DNA of 64,000 nucleotides from Amycolatopsis acidicola (GTDB lineage: Bacteria; Actinomycetota; Actinomycetes; Mycobacteriales; Pseudonocardiaceae), in NCBI RefSeq assembly GCF_007713735.2, contig NZ_VMNW02000016.1:62001-126000 (forward strand), read 5' to 3'. Made by a program: the position numbers and the translations under genes. Shown here one piece after another: positions 18,258-25,229 of this stretch. Under the pieces are notes generated by a model that was given only the letters and a program-made list of their open reading frames with translations, was not told the DNA's origin and did not search any database. Each line of letters starts with the position of its first letter. Positions within the stretch are counted from its first letter, which is position 1.

Positions 18258-19066
18258 CCAGCAGCCTGCTCGAAACCGTCGCGAAAGGACTGCGCACGAT
18301 CGAGCTCGGCCAGCCGCTGTTCACGGGGATGCCGTGTTCGCCGAACCACCCCGGGTTCCGGATGACGCTGCAGCGCCGCCACGGCGACATGATGCGCCCG
18401 GACGGCGGCTCGGCGAGCAACGAGGTGATCATCACCGGCGGGCACGTCGGCACCCACATCGACGCGCTCTCGCACGTCAGCCAGGACGGCAAGCTGCACG
18501 GGGACGTCGACGCCCAGAAAGCCCAGCACGGCGGGAAGTTCAGCGAGCACGGCACCGAGAAGATCCCGCCGATGGTCACCCGTGGCGTGCTGCTCGACGT
18601 CGCCGGTGCGAAGGGCGTGGACACGCTGGAGCCCGGCTACGGCGTGACCGAGGCCGACCTCGTGGCCGCCGCCGAGCGTTCCGGGGTACGGCCGGAGAAG
18701 GGCGACGTCGCGGTGGTGCGGACCGGATGGGCCCGCAACTTCTCCGACGCCACCACGTACATGGGCCACGACACCGGCGTCCCGGGGCTGACCGTGGACG
18801 GCGCCCGCTGGCTCGCCGCGCGCGGCGTGATCGCCACGGGCGCGGACACCACCGCTTACGAGCAGATCCCCGCCGGCGCCGGGCACCGCGAGCTGCCGGT
18901 GCACCGGGTTCTGCTGGTGGAGAACGGGATCTACATCATGGAACACCTGAACCTGGAGGACGTGGCTGCCGAAGGGCTCGCCGAGTTCCTGTTCGTGGTC
19001 GCGCCGCTGCGCATCGTCGGCGGCACCGGGTCGCCGATCCGTCCCGTCGCGGTGGTGGGCGCGTGA
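18242..19066 (+). CDS. Cyclase-family hydrolase (kynurenine formamidase/isatin hydrolase-like)
   Basis: A 274-residue protein of the cyclase family. The metal-binding signature GGHVGTHIDALSHV is present. Family members hydrolyse N-formylkynurenine, isatin or cyclic amides. The ATG at 18242 starts inside the lyase gene. Its stop overlaps the GTG of the next gene. With the hydantoinase-like enzyme of the other arm it gives the locus two distinct amide-opening activities. Confidence 0.87.
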   Translation: MSDAVTSSLLETVAKGLRTIELGQPLFTGMPCSPNHPGFRMTLQRRHGDMMRPDGGSASNEVIITGGHVGTHIDALSHVSQDGKLHGDVDAQKAQHGGKFSEHGTEKIPPMVTRGVLLDVAGAKGVDTLEPGYGVTEADLVAAAERSGVRPEKGDVAVVRTGWARNFSDATTYMGHDTGVPGLTVDGARWLAARGVIATGADTTAYEQIPAGAGHRELPVHRVLLVENGIYIMEHLNLEDVAAEGLAEFLFVVAPLRIVGGTGSPIRPVAVVGA

Positions 19067-20469
19067 CACCCGCACAGCAATTGGGCGCGCTGGCTGACGA
19101 AGTGCGCGCCAAGGGCCTGTCCGCGGACCTGCGCACCGATCTGGCCGGGCGCGTGCTCGACCTGCTCGGCAACAGCCTCGCCGCGCTCGGCGAGAAGCCG
19201 GCCCAGGTCATCCGCGAAGTCGTGGCCGACTGGGGCGGCAAACCCGCGGCCACCGCGCTCGGCATCGCGGGCAAGCTGCCCGCGCCGTCGGCCGCGCTGG
19301 TCAACGGAACGCTGGCGCACAGCCTCGACTTCGACGACACCCACCTGCCCTCGGTGCTGCACCCGTCTTCGGCCGTGATCCCGGCCGCGCTCGCCGTGGC
19401 CGAGCGGACCGGCGCGAGTGGTCCGTCCTTTTTGGACGCGGCGACCGTGGGCATCGAGGTGACCTGCCGGCTCGGGATGGCGGGCTACGACGAGGAGAAC
19501 GCGAACTCGGTGTTCTTCGACCGCGGCCAGCACGCCACCGCGATCTGCGGGGCGGTCGGCGCCGCCGTCGCCGCCGGGATGCTGCTCGGCCTCGACTCGG
19601 ACGGGCTGACGTCGGCGATCGGCATCGCGTGCAGCATGGGTTCAGGCGTGATCGAGGCGAACCGCACCGGCGGCACCGTGAAGCGCGTCCACTGTGGATG
19701 GGCCGCGCACGCGGGGGTTGTCGCAGCGGAGATGGCCAAGCACGGGCTGACCGGGCCGCCGACGGTTTTGGAGGGCCGGTTCGGGTTCCTGCAGGCGTTC
19801 TGCGGCGACCGGTTCGACATCGGCCAGGTCACCCGCGGTCTCGGTGAGCACTGGGAAACGCCGGGGATCTTCTTCAAACCCTATCCCTGCAACCACTTCA
19901 CGCACGCGGGCGTGGACGCGGCACTGCGGCTGCGCCGGGCGGGCATCGACCCCACCCGGATCACGGAGCTCACGCTCGGCGTTCCGGAGCCGGTGCTGCG
20001 CACGATCGGTGAGCCGATCGAGGAAAAGCGGAAACCGCGTTCGGGCTACCACGGGGCGTTCAGCGGCCCGTACACGGTGGCGGCGGCGATGCTCGGCGGT
20101 GGCGGTCTCGGGGTGTTCCATGAGGACTTCACCGACGGCGCGGCGCAGGATCCGGCCCGGCTGGCGCTGGCGGAGAAGGTGAACGTGGTCGCGGACGCCG
20201 AGTGCACCAGGATCTTCCCCCGGCAGTTCCCCGCGGTGCTGACGGTCCGCCTCGACGACGGATCCACGCACAGCGAACGGGTTTCGCACAACCGGGGCGG
20301 CCCGGCGAACCCGCTTTCGGCGGACGAGCTGACGCTGAAGTTCACGTCGAACGCGGCGCGGGCGGTCCCGGAGGAGACGGCCGGGCGGCTGGCCGAGGCG
20401 GTCTGGCGGCTGCCCTCGGGTGGTTCGGTGAACGACGTTCTGGGCATTGTTCCTACCAGCGGAACATAG
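19063..20469 (+). CDS. MmgE/PrpD-family protein (second of two)
   Basis: A 468-residue member of the PrpD/cis-aconitate decarboxylase family starting at GTG in a GTGA overlap. The segments LVNGTLAHSLDFDDTHLPSV, HPSSAVIPAALAVAE, GTVKRVHCGWAAHAGVVAAE and FKPYPCNHFTHAGVDA are typical, including the conserved DDTH and KPYPCN regions. It differs clearly from the copy at 13883, so the two probably act on different intermediates or stereoisomers. A hairpin follows. Confidence 0.88.
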   Translation: MTPAQQLGALADEVRAKGLSADLRTDLAGRVLDLLGNSLAALGEKPAQVIREVVADWGGKPAATALGIAGKLPAPSAALVNGTLAHSLDFDDTHLPSVLHPSSAVIPAALAVAERTGASGPSFLDAATVGIEVTCRLGMAGYDEENANSVFFDRGQHATAICGAVGAAVAAGMLLGLDSDGLTSAIGIACSMGSGVIEANRTGGTVKRVHCGWAAHAGVVAAEMAKHGLTGPPTVLEGRFGFLQAFCGDRFDIGQVTRGLGEHWETPGIFFKPYPCNHFTHAGVDAALRLRRAGIDPTRITELTLGVPEPVLRTIGEPIEEKRKPRSGYHGAFSGPYTVAAAMLGGGGLGVFHEDFTDGAAQDPARLALAEKVNVVADAECTRIFPRQFPAVLTVRLDDGSTHSERVSHNRGGPANPLSADELTLKFTSNAARAVPEETAGRLAEAVWRLPSGGSVNDVLGIVPTSGT

Positions 20470-20472
20470 CGA

Positions 20473-20508
20473 GTGCACTTTTCCGAGAGTTAACACGGAA
20501 AAGGGCAC
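20473..20508 (+). terminator. Hairpin after the right-arm operon
   Basis: CTTTTCCG and CGGAAAAG form an 8-base stem (20478-20485 with 20496-20503), extended outward by GTGC/GCAC around a mismatch. It lies just after the MmgE/PrpD stop and before the MFS promoter, consistent with termination or partial read-through. Confidence 0.5.
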
Positions 20509-20566
20509 GAAACCATTGTGCTGAAGCTGCGCAGGACGCATACTTCCGGCACCTTTTATCCGAAAT

Positions 20567-20583
20567 GTTCCGCACAGCGGAAC
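20567..20583. promoter_or_regulatory. Third IclR-type operator, before the MFS gene
   Basis: GTTCCGCACAGCGGAAC is a perfect inverted repeat (arms GTTCCGC/GCGGAAC, centre ACA). It matches the two palindromes around the IclR gene at 15254 and 15399 and lies 22 bases before the MFS start, a good position for repression. Confidence 0.7.
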
Positions 20584-20605
20584 GGTGGACAATGAGGTAA
20601 CCACC

Positions 20606-21895
20606 ATGCGCCAACACTTCCGCTGGGCCACGGTCGCCATGATCGTCGTCCTCGTCGTGATCAACTACATCGACCGCAGCGCGATTTCGTATGCGGTCAA
20701 ACCCCTCGAGGCCGAGTTCGGCATCGACTCCGCCGGGTACGGCATCATCAGTTCCGCGTTCTCCATCGGGTACATGGTGTTCGCGTTCCTGGCGGGGCCA
20801 CTCGTCGACAAGTACGGCCCGCGCCGGATCCTGTTGGTGGGCATGGTCTTCTGGTCGATCGCCACCGCGATCACGCCGATCTCGGGCGGGTTCACCGGGC
20901 TGCTGCTGATCCGGATCGTGCTCGGCGCGGGCGAAGCGCCGTGCTTCCCCGCGGCGACGCGGACGATCAGCCGCTGGCTGCCGAGCGTCGAGCGTGGTTT
21001 CGCGCTGGCGCTCGTCGGCGGGGTCGCGGTGTCCGGCAGCCTGCTGATCGGCGGGCCGATCGTCACGCAGCTAATCGCCGGCCTCGGCTGGCGTGGGATG
21101 TTCTGGGTGCTGGCCGCGCTCGGCGTGCTGTGGGCGCTGGTCGCAGTCGGGTTGCTGTACAACACCCCGGCGGCGTCGCCGCGCGTCTCGGCTGCCGAGC
21201 GCGCGCACATCGAGGCCGGACAGCTGGCCGAGGAAGTCACCGAGACTCAGGAGAAGGTGAACTGGCGGCGGATCCTCACGAACCGCAACCTGTGGATCGT
21301 CGGCGTCGGGTATTTCGCCTGGGGCTTCATTTTCTGGGCGTTCATGTACTGGCTGCCGGAGTATTTCTCGTCCTCGTACAACCTGAGCATCAAGCAGGTC
21401 GGCGCGTTCACCATCGCGCCTTGGGCGGCGGGCGTGGTCGGCGCGATCGTCGGTGGCGTGCTGGTGGACCGCGTGTTCGCCAGGACGGGGCGCATCCGCA
21501 GCCGGTTCACGATCATGGGCGTCGCGCTGCTGCTGGCCGGGGCCGCGCTCATCCCGATCATCGTCGCGCCGGGGCTCGTCACGGCCGTCGTGTTCATCTC
21601 GATCGGTGTCGGGTGCGGGTTCGTGACCGGCGGGATCTGGTGGGTCGCCGCGATCGACGCGGAACCGAGCCACCCCGGCAGCGCCGCCGGCTTCGCGGAC
21701 GCTTGCTTCGCGCTGTCCGGTGTCGTGGCGCCGCTGGTGATGGGCTTCATCGTGCAGAGCACGGGGACGTTCGCCAGCGGGTTCGTCGTGATGGTGGTCC
21801 TGGCGCTCGTCGGGGCGGGGCTGATGCTGTTCGGCACCCGCGAGCCGGCCAGGAACCCCGCCGCGGCCGAGGTCGAGGCGAGTCCTGCGCCGTAG
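20606..21895 (+). CDS. MFS transporter, anion:cation symporter-like
   Basis: A 429-residue, 12-helix carrier. IDRSAISYAVKPLEAEFG in helix 1, then FLAGPLVDKYGPRRIL and GAGEAPCFPAATRTISRWLP, are typical of the ACS family (glucarate, hexuronate and phthalate permeases). GAGGT precedes the ATG at 20606; an in-frame GTG 21 bases earlier is possible. The operator at 20567 ties it to the IclR locus, so it probably imports the carboxylate degraded by the enclosed enzymes. Confidence 0.9.
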   Translation: MRQHFRWATVAMIVVLVVINYIDRSAISYAVKPLEAEFGIDSAGYGIISSAFSIGYMVFAFLAGPLVDKYGPRRILLVGMVFWSIATAITPISGGFTGLLLIRIVLGAGEAPCFPAATRTISRWLPSVERGFALALVGGVAVSGSLLIGGPIVTQLIAGLGWRGMFWVLAALGVLWALVAVGLLYNTPAASPRVSAAERAHIEAGQLAEEVTETQEKVNWRRILTNRNLWIVGVGYFAWGFIFWAFMYWLPEYFSSSYNLSIKQVGAFTIAPWAAGVVGAIVGGVLVDRVFARTGRIRSRFTIMGVALLLAGAALIPIIVAPGLVTAVVFISIGVGCGFVTGGIWWVAAIDAEPSHPGSAAGFADACFALSGVVAPLVMGFIVQSTGTFASGFVVMVVLALVGAGLMLFGTREPARNPAAAEVEASPAP

Positions 21896-21928
21896 GGGCG
21901 TTGGGGCTTTGGCTTGTTGAGGTTTGCT

Positions 21929-22093
21929 GGACTTGGGGTGGTTGGGCTCGGGGTTGCTGGGCTCGGGGTGACTGGGCTCGGGGTGACTGGGCTCCGGGAT
22001 GTTGGGCTCCGGGATGTTGGACTCCGGGATGTTGGACTCGGGGTTGCTGGGCTCCGGGTGACTGGGCTCGGCGTTGTTGGGCTTGGCGGCGTC
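21929..22093. repeat. 15-base tandem repeat, about 11 copies
   Basis: Eleven units in exact 15-base register begin at 21929, 21944, 21959 and so on to 22079. The consensus is GGGCTCGGGGTGACT, with variants GGGCTCCGGGATGTT and GGACTCGGGGTTGCT. Units differ by a few bases, so the array is not a recent single expansion. It starts 34 bases after the MFS stop. No supported gene covers it; the complementary strand reads as a Pro-Glu-Pro-Ser-His-like pentapeptide repeat, but no gene structure supports translation. Confidence 0.85.
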
Positions 22094-22120
22094 GCGGTGC
22101 TTTTGCGCCGTGGCGCCGCT

Positions 22121-22432
22121 TTGCGGTGCGAGGCTTGCTGTGCGGTGCGAGGGTTGCTGTGCGGCGTGGGGGTTGCTGCGCGGCGTGGCGAAGCTGCGCT
22201 GCGGCGTGGCGGCTGCTGCGCCACCCGGCGGTTGCTGCGCGGCCCGGCGGTTGCTGCGCGGCCCGGCGGCTCCTGTGCGGCCCGGCGGCTCCTGTGCGGC
22301 CCGGCGGCTCCTGTGCGGCCCGGCGGCTCCCGTGCGGCCCGGCGGCTCCCGTGCGGCCCGGCGGCTCCCGTGCGGCCCGGCGGCTCCCGTGCGGCCCGGC
22401 GGCTCCCGTGCGGCGCGGCGAAGCTGCGCCAT
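22121..22432. repeat. 19-base tandem repeat, about 15 copies
   Basis: Units of GTGCGGCCCGGCGGCTCCC recur every 19 bases (22218, 22237, 22256, 22275 ... 22408), the last eight almost identical and the first ones diverged. It follows directly on the 15-base array. Nineteen is not a multiple of three, so a reading frame returns only every third unit; a non-coding role is more likely. The rest of the gap to 22584 is GC-rich and holds no gene I can support. Confidence 0.85.
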
Positions 22433-22584
22433 AGCCCCGCCTACTACGGGCCGGGCCCGCGCAGCCTCGCTCCTTCCGCGCTCCTTCCGCGCTCCTTCCG
22501 CGCCGAGGCCCGGCGGCAACCCTGATATAACAACCCACCGGCGCCGCAAGCCCGCCGGGCCGCGCGCCCCGGTTGTGTCGCCCG

Positions 22585-22624
22585 CCCTCCCTCTTGTATC
22601 GTGTCCTTGATACAAGAGGGAGGG
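22585..22624 (+). promoter_or_regulatory. Perfect 16-base inverted repeat covering the ribosome-binding site
   Basis: CCCTCCCTCTTGTATC (22585-22600) and GATACAAGAGGGAGGG (22609-22624) are exact inverse complements around an 8-base spacer. The right arm contains the AGGGAGGG ribosome-binding site of the gene at 22632. As DNA it could be the operator for the GntR regulator of the same operon; as RNA it could hide the translation start. Confidence 0.7.
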
Positions 22625-22631
22625 CTCGTCC

Positions 22632-23357
22632 ATGAATCTGGAGCGCACGCTCGCGGTGGCCTTCTTCATGGGCCTGTTCGGGCTGGCCATGCTGATCGTG
22701 TTGTGGCCGGGGGAAAAGAGCGCTCGGAATATGCTGGCCAAATGGGGCGTGCCGGATCCCTCCGCGGAGGAAACCGTTGTCGCCGTGCGGTATCTGCGCC
22801 GTCGCCGCTTCTGGTACCCGTGGCTGTATCTGGTGCTGCCGTTCATCCCGGGCGCGACGGGCCTGAGCGGAAACGAGGCGACGACCACGATCGCCGGCAC
22901 GCTCTTGTCGGGTGCGCTGCTGGCGGAACTGTTCGCGCAACGCCCGGCTCGCGGCGCACGGCGTGAAGCGGTGCTCGAACATCGTGGCACGCTCGACTTT
23001 GCTCCGATGTGGACACTCGTGGTCAGCGCGATCGTCGAACTGGTCGCGTTCGGATACCTGGCCGCGGAACAGCTTTGGGTCACTCTCGCCGTGGCGGTCG
23101 TCGCCGTCGCGGCTTCGTGGGCGATCGTCCTGCTCGCTGTCCGCCGCCCGGCCGATGGTACCCGGCGAGCAGATTTGGCGCTGCGCCACCGGAGCGCGCG
23201 CGTGGCGCTCGGGTTGGGCATCGGCACCGCGGCCATGGTCTGCTGGCACCCGAACAACTTCCCGACGTTCCTGGCGTTCATCGTCTCGATCGCGGCCATC
23301 CTCGCCATCGCCTCGCCGCCGCGGAGGCTGCCGCCGATCGCCGCTCGGGCGGGCTGA
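22632..23357 (+). CDS. Multi-pass membrane protein paired with a GntR regulator
   Basis: A 241-residue protein with about six hydrophobic segments (LAVAFFMGLFGLAMLIVLWP near the start, LYLVLPFIPGATG, then paired helices in the middle and at the end). I do not recognise the family. AGGGAGGG precedes the ATG. Its TGA overlaps the ATG of a small GntR gene, the arrangement of YtrA-type regulator/membrane protein pairs. A role in envelope stress or export is a guess from that arrangement. Confidence 0.8.
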   Translation: MNLERTLAVAFFMGLFGLAMLIVLWPGEKSARNMLAKWGVPDPSAEETVVAVRYLRRRRFWYPWLYLVLPFIPGATGLSGNEATTTIAGTLLSGALLAELFAQRPARGARREAVLEHRGTLDFAPMWTLVVSAIVELVAFGYLAAEQLWVTLAVAVVAVAASWAIVLLAVRRPADGTRRADLALRHRSARVALGLGIGTAAMVCWHPNNFPTFLAFIVSIAAILAIASPPRRLPPIAARAG

Positions 23358-23722
23358 TGCCGTTCCGCGTCGTCGTCGACACCGAGAACGGTGTCGCTCC
23401 CTGGCGCCAGGTGCATGACCAGATCGTCCGCGCGATCTCCGGCGGCGCGCTCGCCGAGGGCACGCGGCTGCCGCCGATCCGCCAGCTGGCAAGGGATCTC
23501 GGCCTGGCCTCCGGCACGGTGGCCCGCGCCTACCGTGAGCTGGAAACCTCCGGCTGGGTCAGCACAGCGCGGGCGAAGGGCACGGTGGTGACCGTCCCGT
23601 CGGACCGCCCTGACCCTGGCGCCCTGCTGGCGGCCGCGGCCGCGGAGTTCGCCGCCCGCGCACAGGAGTTGGGCGCGGACAGCGAAACCGCGATCGCCGC
23701 CGTGAAGGCTCAGTGGCAATGA
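23357..23722 (+). CDS. Small GntR regulator, YtrA-type
   Basis: A 121-residue regulator with a winged helix (PWRQVHDQIVRAISGGALAE, GTRLPPIRQLARDLGLASGT, VARAYRELETSGW) and only a short helical tail, so it has no large effector domain. This size is typical of the YtrA subfamily, which represses its own operon. It starts one base inside the previous stop. The perfect inverted repeat at 22585 is the likely operator. The gene's last 20 bases resemble the tandem repeats that follow. Confidence 0.9.
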   Translation: MPFRVVVDTENGVAPWRQVHDQIVRAISGGALAEGTRLPPIRQLARDLGLASGTVARAYRELETSGWVSTARAKGTVVTVPSDRPDPGALLAAAAAEFAARAQELGADSETAIAAVKAQWQ

Positions 23723-23750
23723 CCGAACACCCCAGCGGTGTTGGACGACA

Positions 23751-23975
23751 GGCTTCAGTGGCGGTGCCCGTGGAGAGCAGCGCCCGTGAAGGCGGAATTT
23801 TGCTGCGGTGACTGGGAAGCTTCAGTGGCGGTGAGGGGCCCGCGCCCGTGAAGGCGGAACTACTGCCGCGGCGGCTGGGAAGCTCCAGTGGCGGTGGAGG
23901 GCTAGCGCCGTGAAGGCGGAACTTCTGCTGCGGTGACCGTGAAGGCTCAGTGCCGGTGCCCGGCAACGCCCGTGA
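23751..23975. repeat. Four tandem copies of a 62-67-base repeat
   Basis: The sequence CAGTGGCGGTG, followed by a short variable stretch, GCCCGTGAAGGCGGAA and a CTGCGGTGACTGGGAAGC-like end, recurs with AGTG at 23757, 23824, 23887 and 23949 (spacing 67, 63, 62). The copies diverge progressively. GTGAAGGCTCAGTGGC at the 3' end of the upstream GntR gene looks like a fifth, partial unit. The 300-base gap contains no supported gene. Confidence 0.75.
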
Positions 23976-24023
23976 ACGCCGGGCAGCGGCGAGCGCGCCA
24001 GTTCCCCGGCGGCGCCCCGAAAC

Positions 24024-24211
24024 TCACCGGCGTTGACTGGTTTTCCTTGCCACGCCGAGGATCGGGTATCCGGGCAGCCCGACGACGAGCTGGCGCTGCG
24101 CCGGATCACCGAGCACCCACAACCGGCCTGTGTCGCGTAGGTTGACGAGGAGGTCGAGCGAGACCCGGACGAACGAGACCTGCGTGACCTGCCCGGTGGG
24201 CAGCGTGATCA
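24024..24211 (-). pseudogene. Out-of-frame C-terminal tail of the preceding membrane protein
   Basis: In the next frame, directly after the stop of the 24209-25096 gene, the sequence reads VITLPTGQVTQVSFVRVSLD, then RDTGRLWVLGDPAQRQLVVG and LPGYPILGVA. It continues the beta-rich domain of that protein without a break in character. The junction CGGCCGTGATC suggests a small indel. The tail is either lost in this strain or reached by frameshifting, or the read contains an error. Confidence 0.6.
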
Positions 24212-25096
24212 CGGCCGTAGTACTGCCCAGACAAGCGGGTGAAGCTTGATCGGAGCATCGAGGGCGGCCGGGAGTTCGTTCCACGGCTGGGAACGCACGG
24301 CGTTCGCGAAGAGCCTGTTGCGGGCGAAAAGCCGCAGCAGGATCAGGACTGTCAGTACCGCGAACACCGCGTCGACGGGCACCATCGCCGCGGCGAGTGC
24401 GGCGTCCTCCGTAAGGTCGACCGCGATCAGTGGGACAGCGGCGAGCACGAACACGACAACCGCCGCGACCGAGCTCTGCCACATCGCCCGGACGAACGCG
24501 GTCATCACCGGATCCTGAGCAGCCGGGCCGAAAGTACGGGACACACCAGGCAGAATCTCCGAACCGGGGTGCGGCTCGGTCCGCACACGGCCGAACGAGG
24601 TGCGGAACATTCCGGGAAGCGCGATCAGCACCCGCCCACGCGCGTTCGGCCCCAGCAGGAACAAGCGCCGCTCCCCCGCGAGAAGTACTCGGTAGGGCCG
24701 GGGCAGCCGTGCCACGATCCAGCGCGGCTCGACTCCCGGCACCGCGACGCTGACCCGGCGGCCGGACACCAGCAACTCCCCTTCGCCGAGGGACAGCGCC
24801 ATGACGGGGAGATCCAGGTATTTCCGGCTCGGCAGCAGGTAACCGAACAGCGCCCAAAACGTCAGCGCCGTGACGAGCACGACCATGACGGCGCCCGTGA
24901 CGGCAGCGGGCCGCCAGTCCCCGACCGCCGCCAAAGCCAGCAGCCCAGCGCTGACCAGGCCGAAAATCACCGCGCGGGCCACCAACCGGTCACGGGTGGT
25001 TTCGTAGGCCGGAACCTCCAGGGGATCGTGCGAGGCCGACAAGCCCACCCGGGGTTCGTAGGTGAGCACTCGTCGGGGAGTCAGTTCCACGATCAC
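24209..25096 (-). CDS. Membrane protein of unknown function, probably truncated by a frameshift
   Basis: A 295-residue frame starting at GTG. It has an N-terminal pair of helices (ARAVIFGLVSAGLLALAAVG, AVTGAVMVVLVTALTFWALFG), a PH-like beta-rich section (LPVMALSLGEGELLVSGRRV, then PRPYRVLLAGERRLFLLGP) and a second helix pair (VVVFVLAAVPLIAVDL, VFAVLTVLILLRLFA). The expected C-terminal strand region is found in another frame at 24024-24211. The family is not recognised beyond actinobacterial membrane protein. It is divergent from the permease at 25230. Confidence 0.65.
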   Translation of the reverse strand: MIVELTPRRVLTYEPRVGLSASHDPLEVPAYETTRDRLVARAVIFGLVSAGLLALAAVGDWRPAAVTGAVMVVLVTALTFWALFGYLLPSRKYLDLPVMALSLGEGELLVSGRRVSVAVPGVEPRWIVARLPRPYRVLLAGERRLFLLGPNARGRVLIALPGMFRTSFGRVRTEPHPGSEILPGVSRTFGPAAQDPVMTAFVRAMWQSSVAAVVVFVLAAVPLIAVDLTEDAALAAAMVPVDAVFAVLTVLILLRLFARNRLFANAVRSQPWNELPAALDAPIKLHPLVWAVLRP

Positions 25097-25229
25097 CTGT
25101 CGTGACTTACGCGATCACCGTTACTCGTTTTCCGCGCTGTTTCCGGAATGCCTCGATCCGCGCCCCGCTGTTGATCACTCTCCGCAACAGGGTTTCGAAG
25201 TAGGCGGGGTGTTTGCCAATATCTTACGG

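Noticed and set aside
22121-22432. CRISPR array
   Set aside because: The units follow each other without spacers and no cas gene is present.
21071-23719. A very long open frame on the minus strand across the repeats and neighbouring genes (882 codons)
   Set aside because: It runs antisense to the MFS, membrane-protein and GntR genes, is Arg/Pro/Gly-rich with repeated pentapeptides, and is best explained by high GC content.
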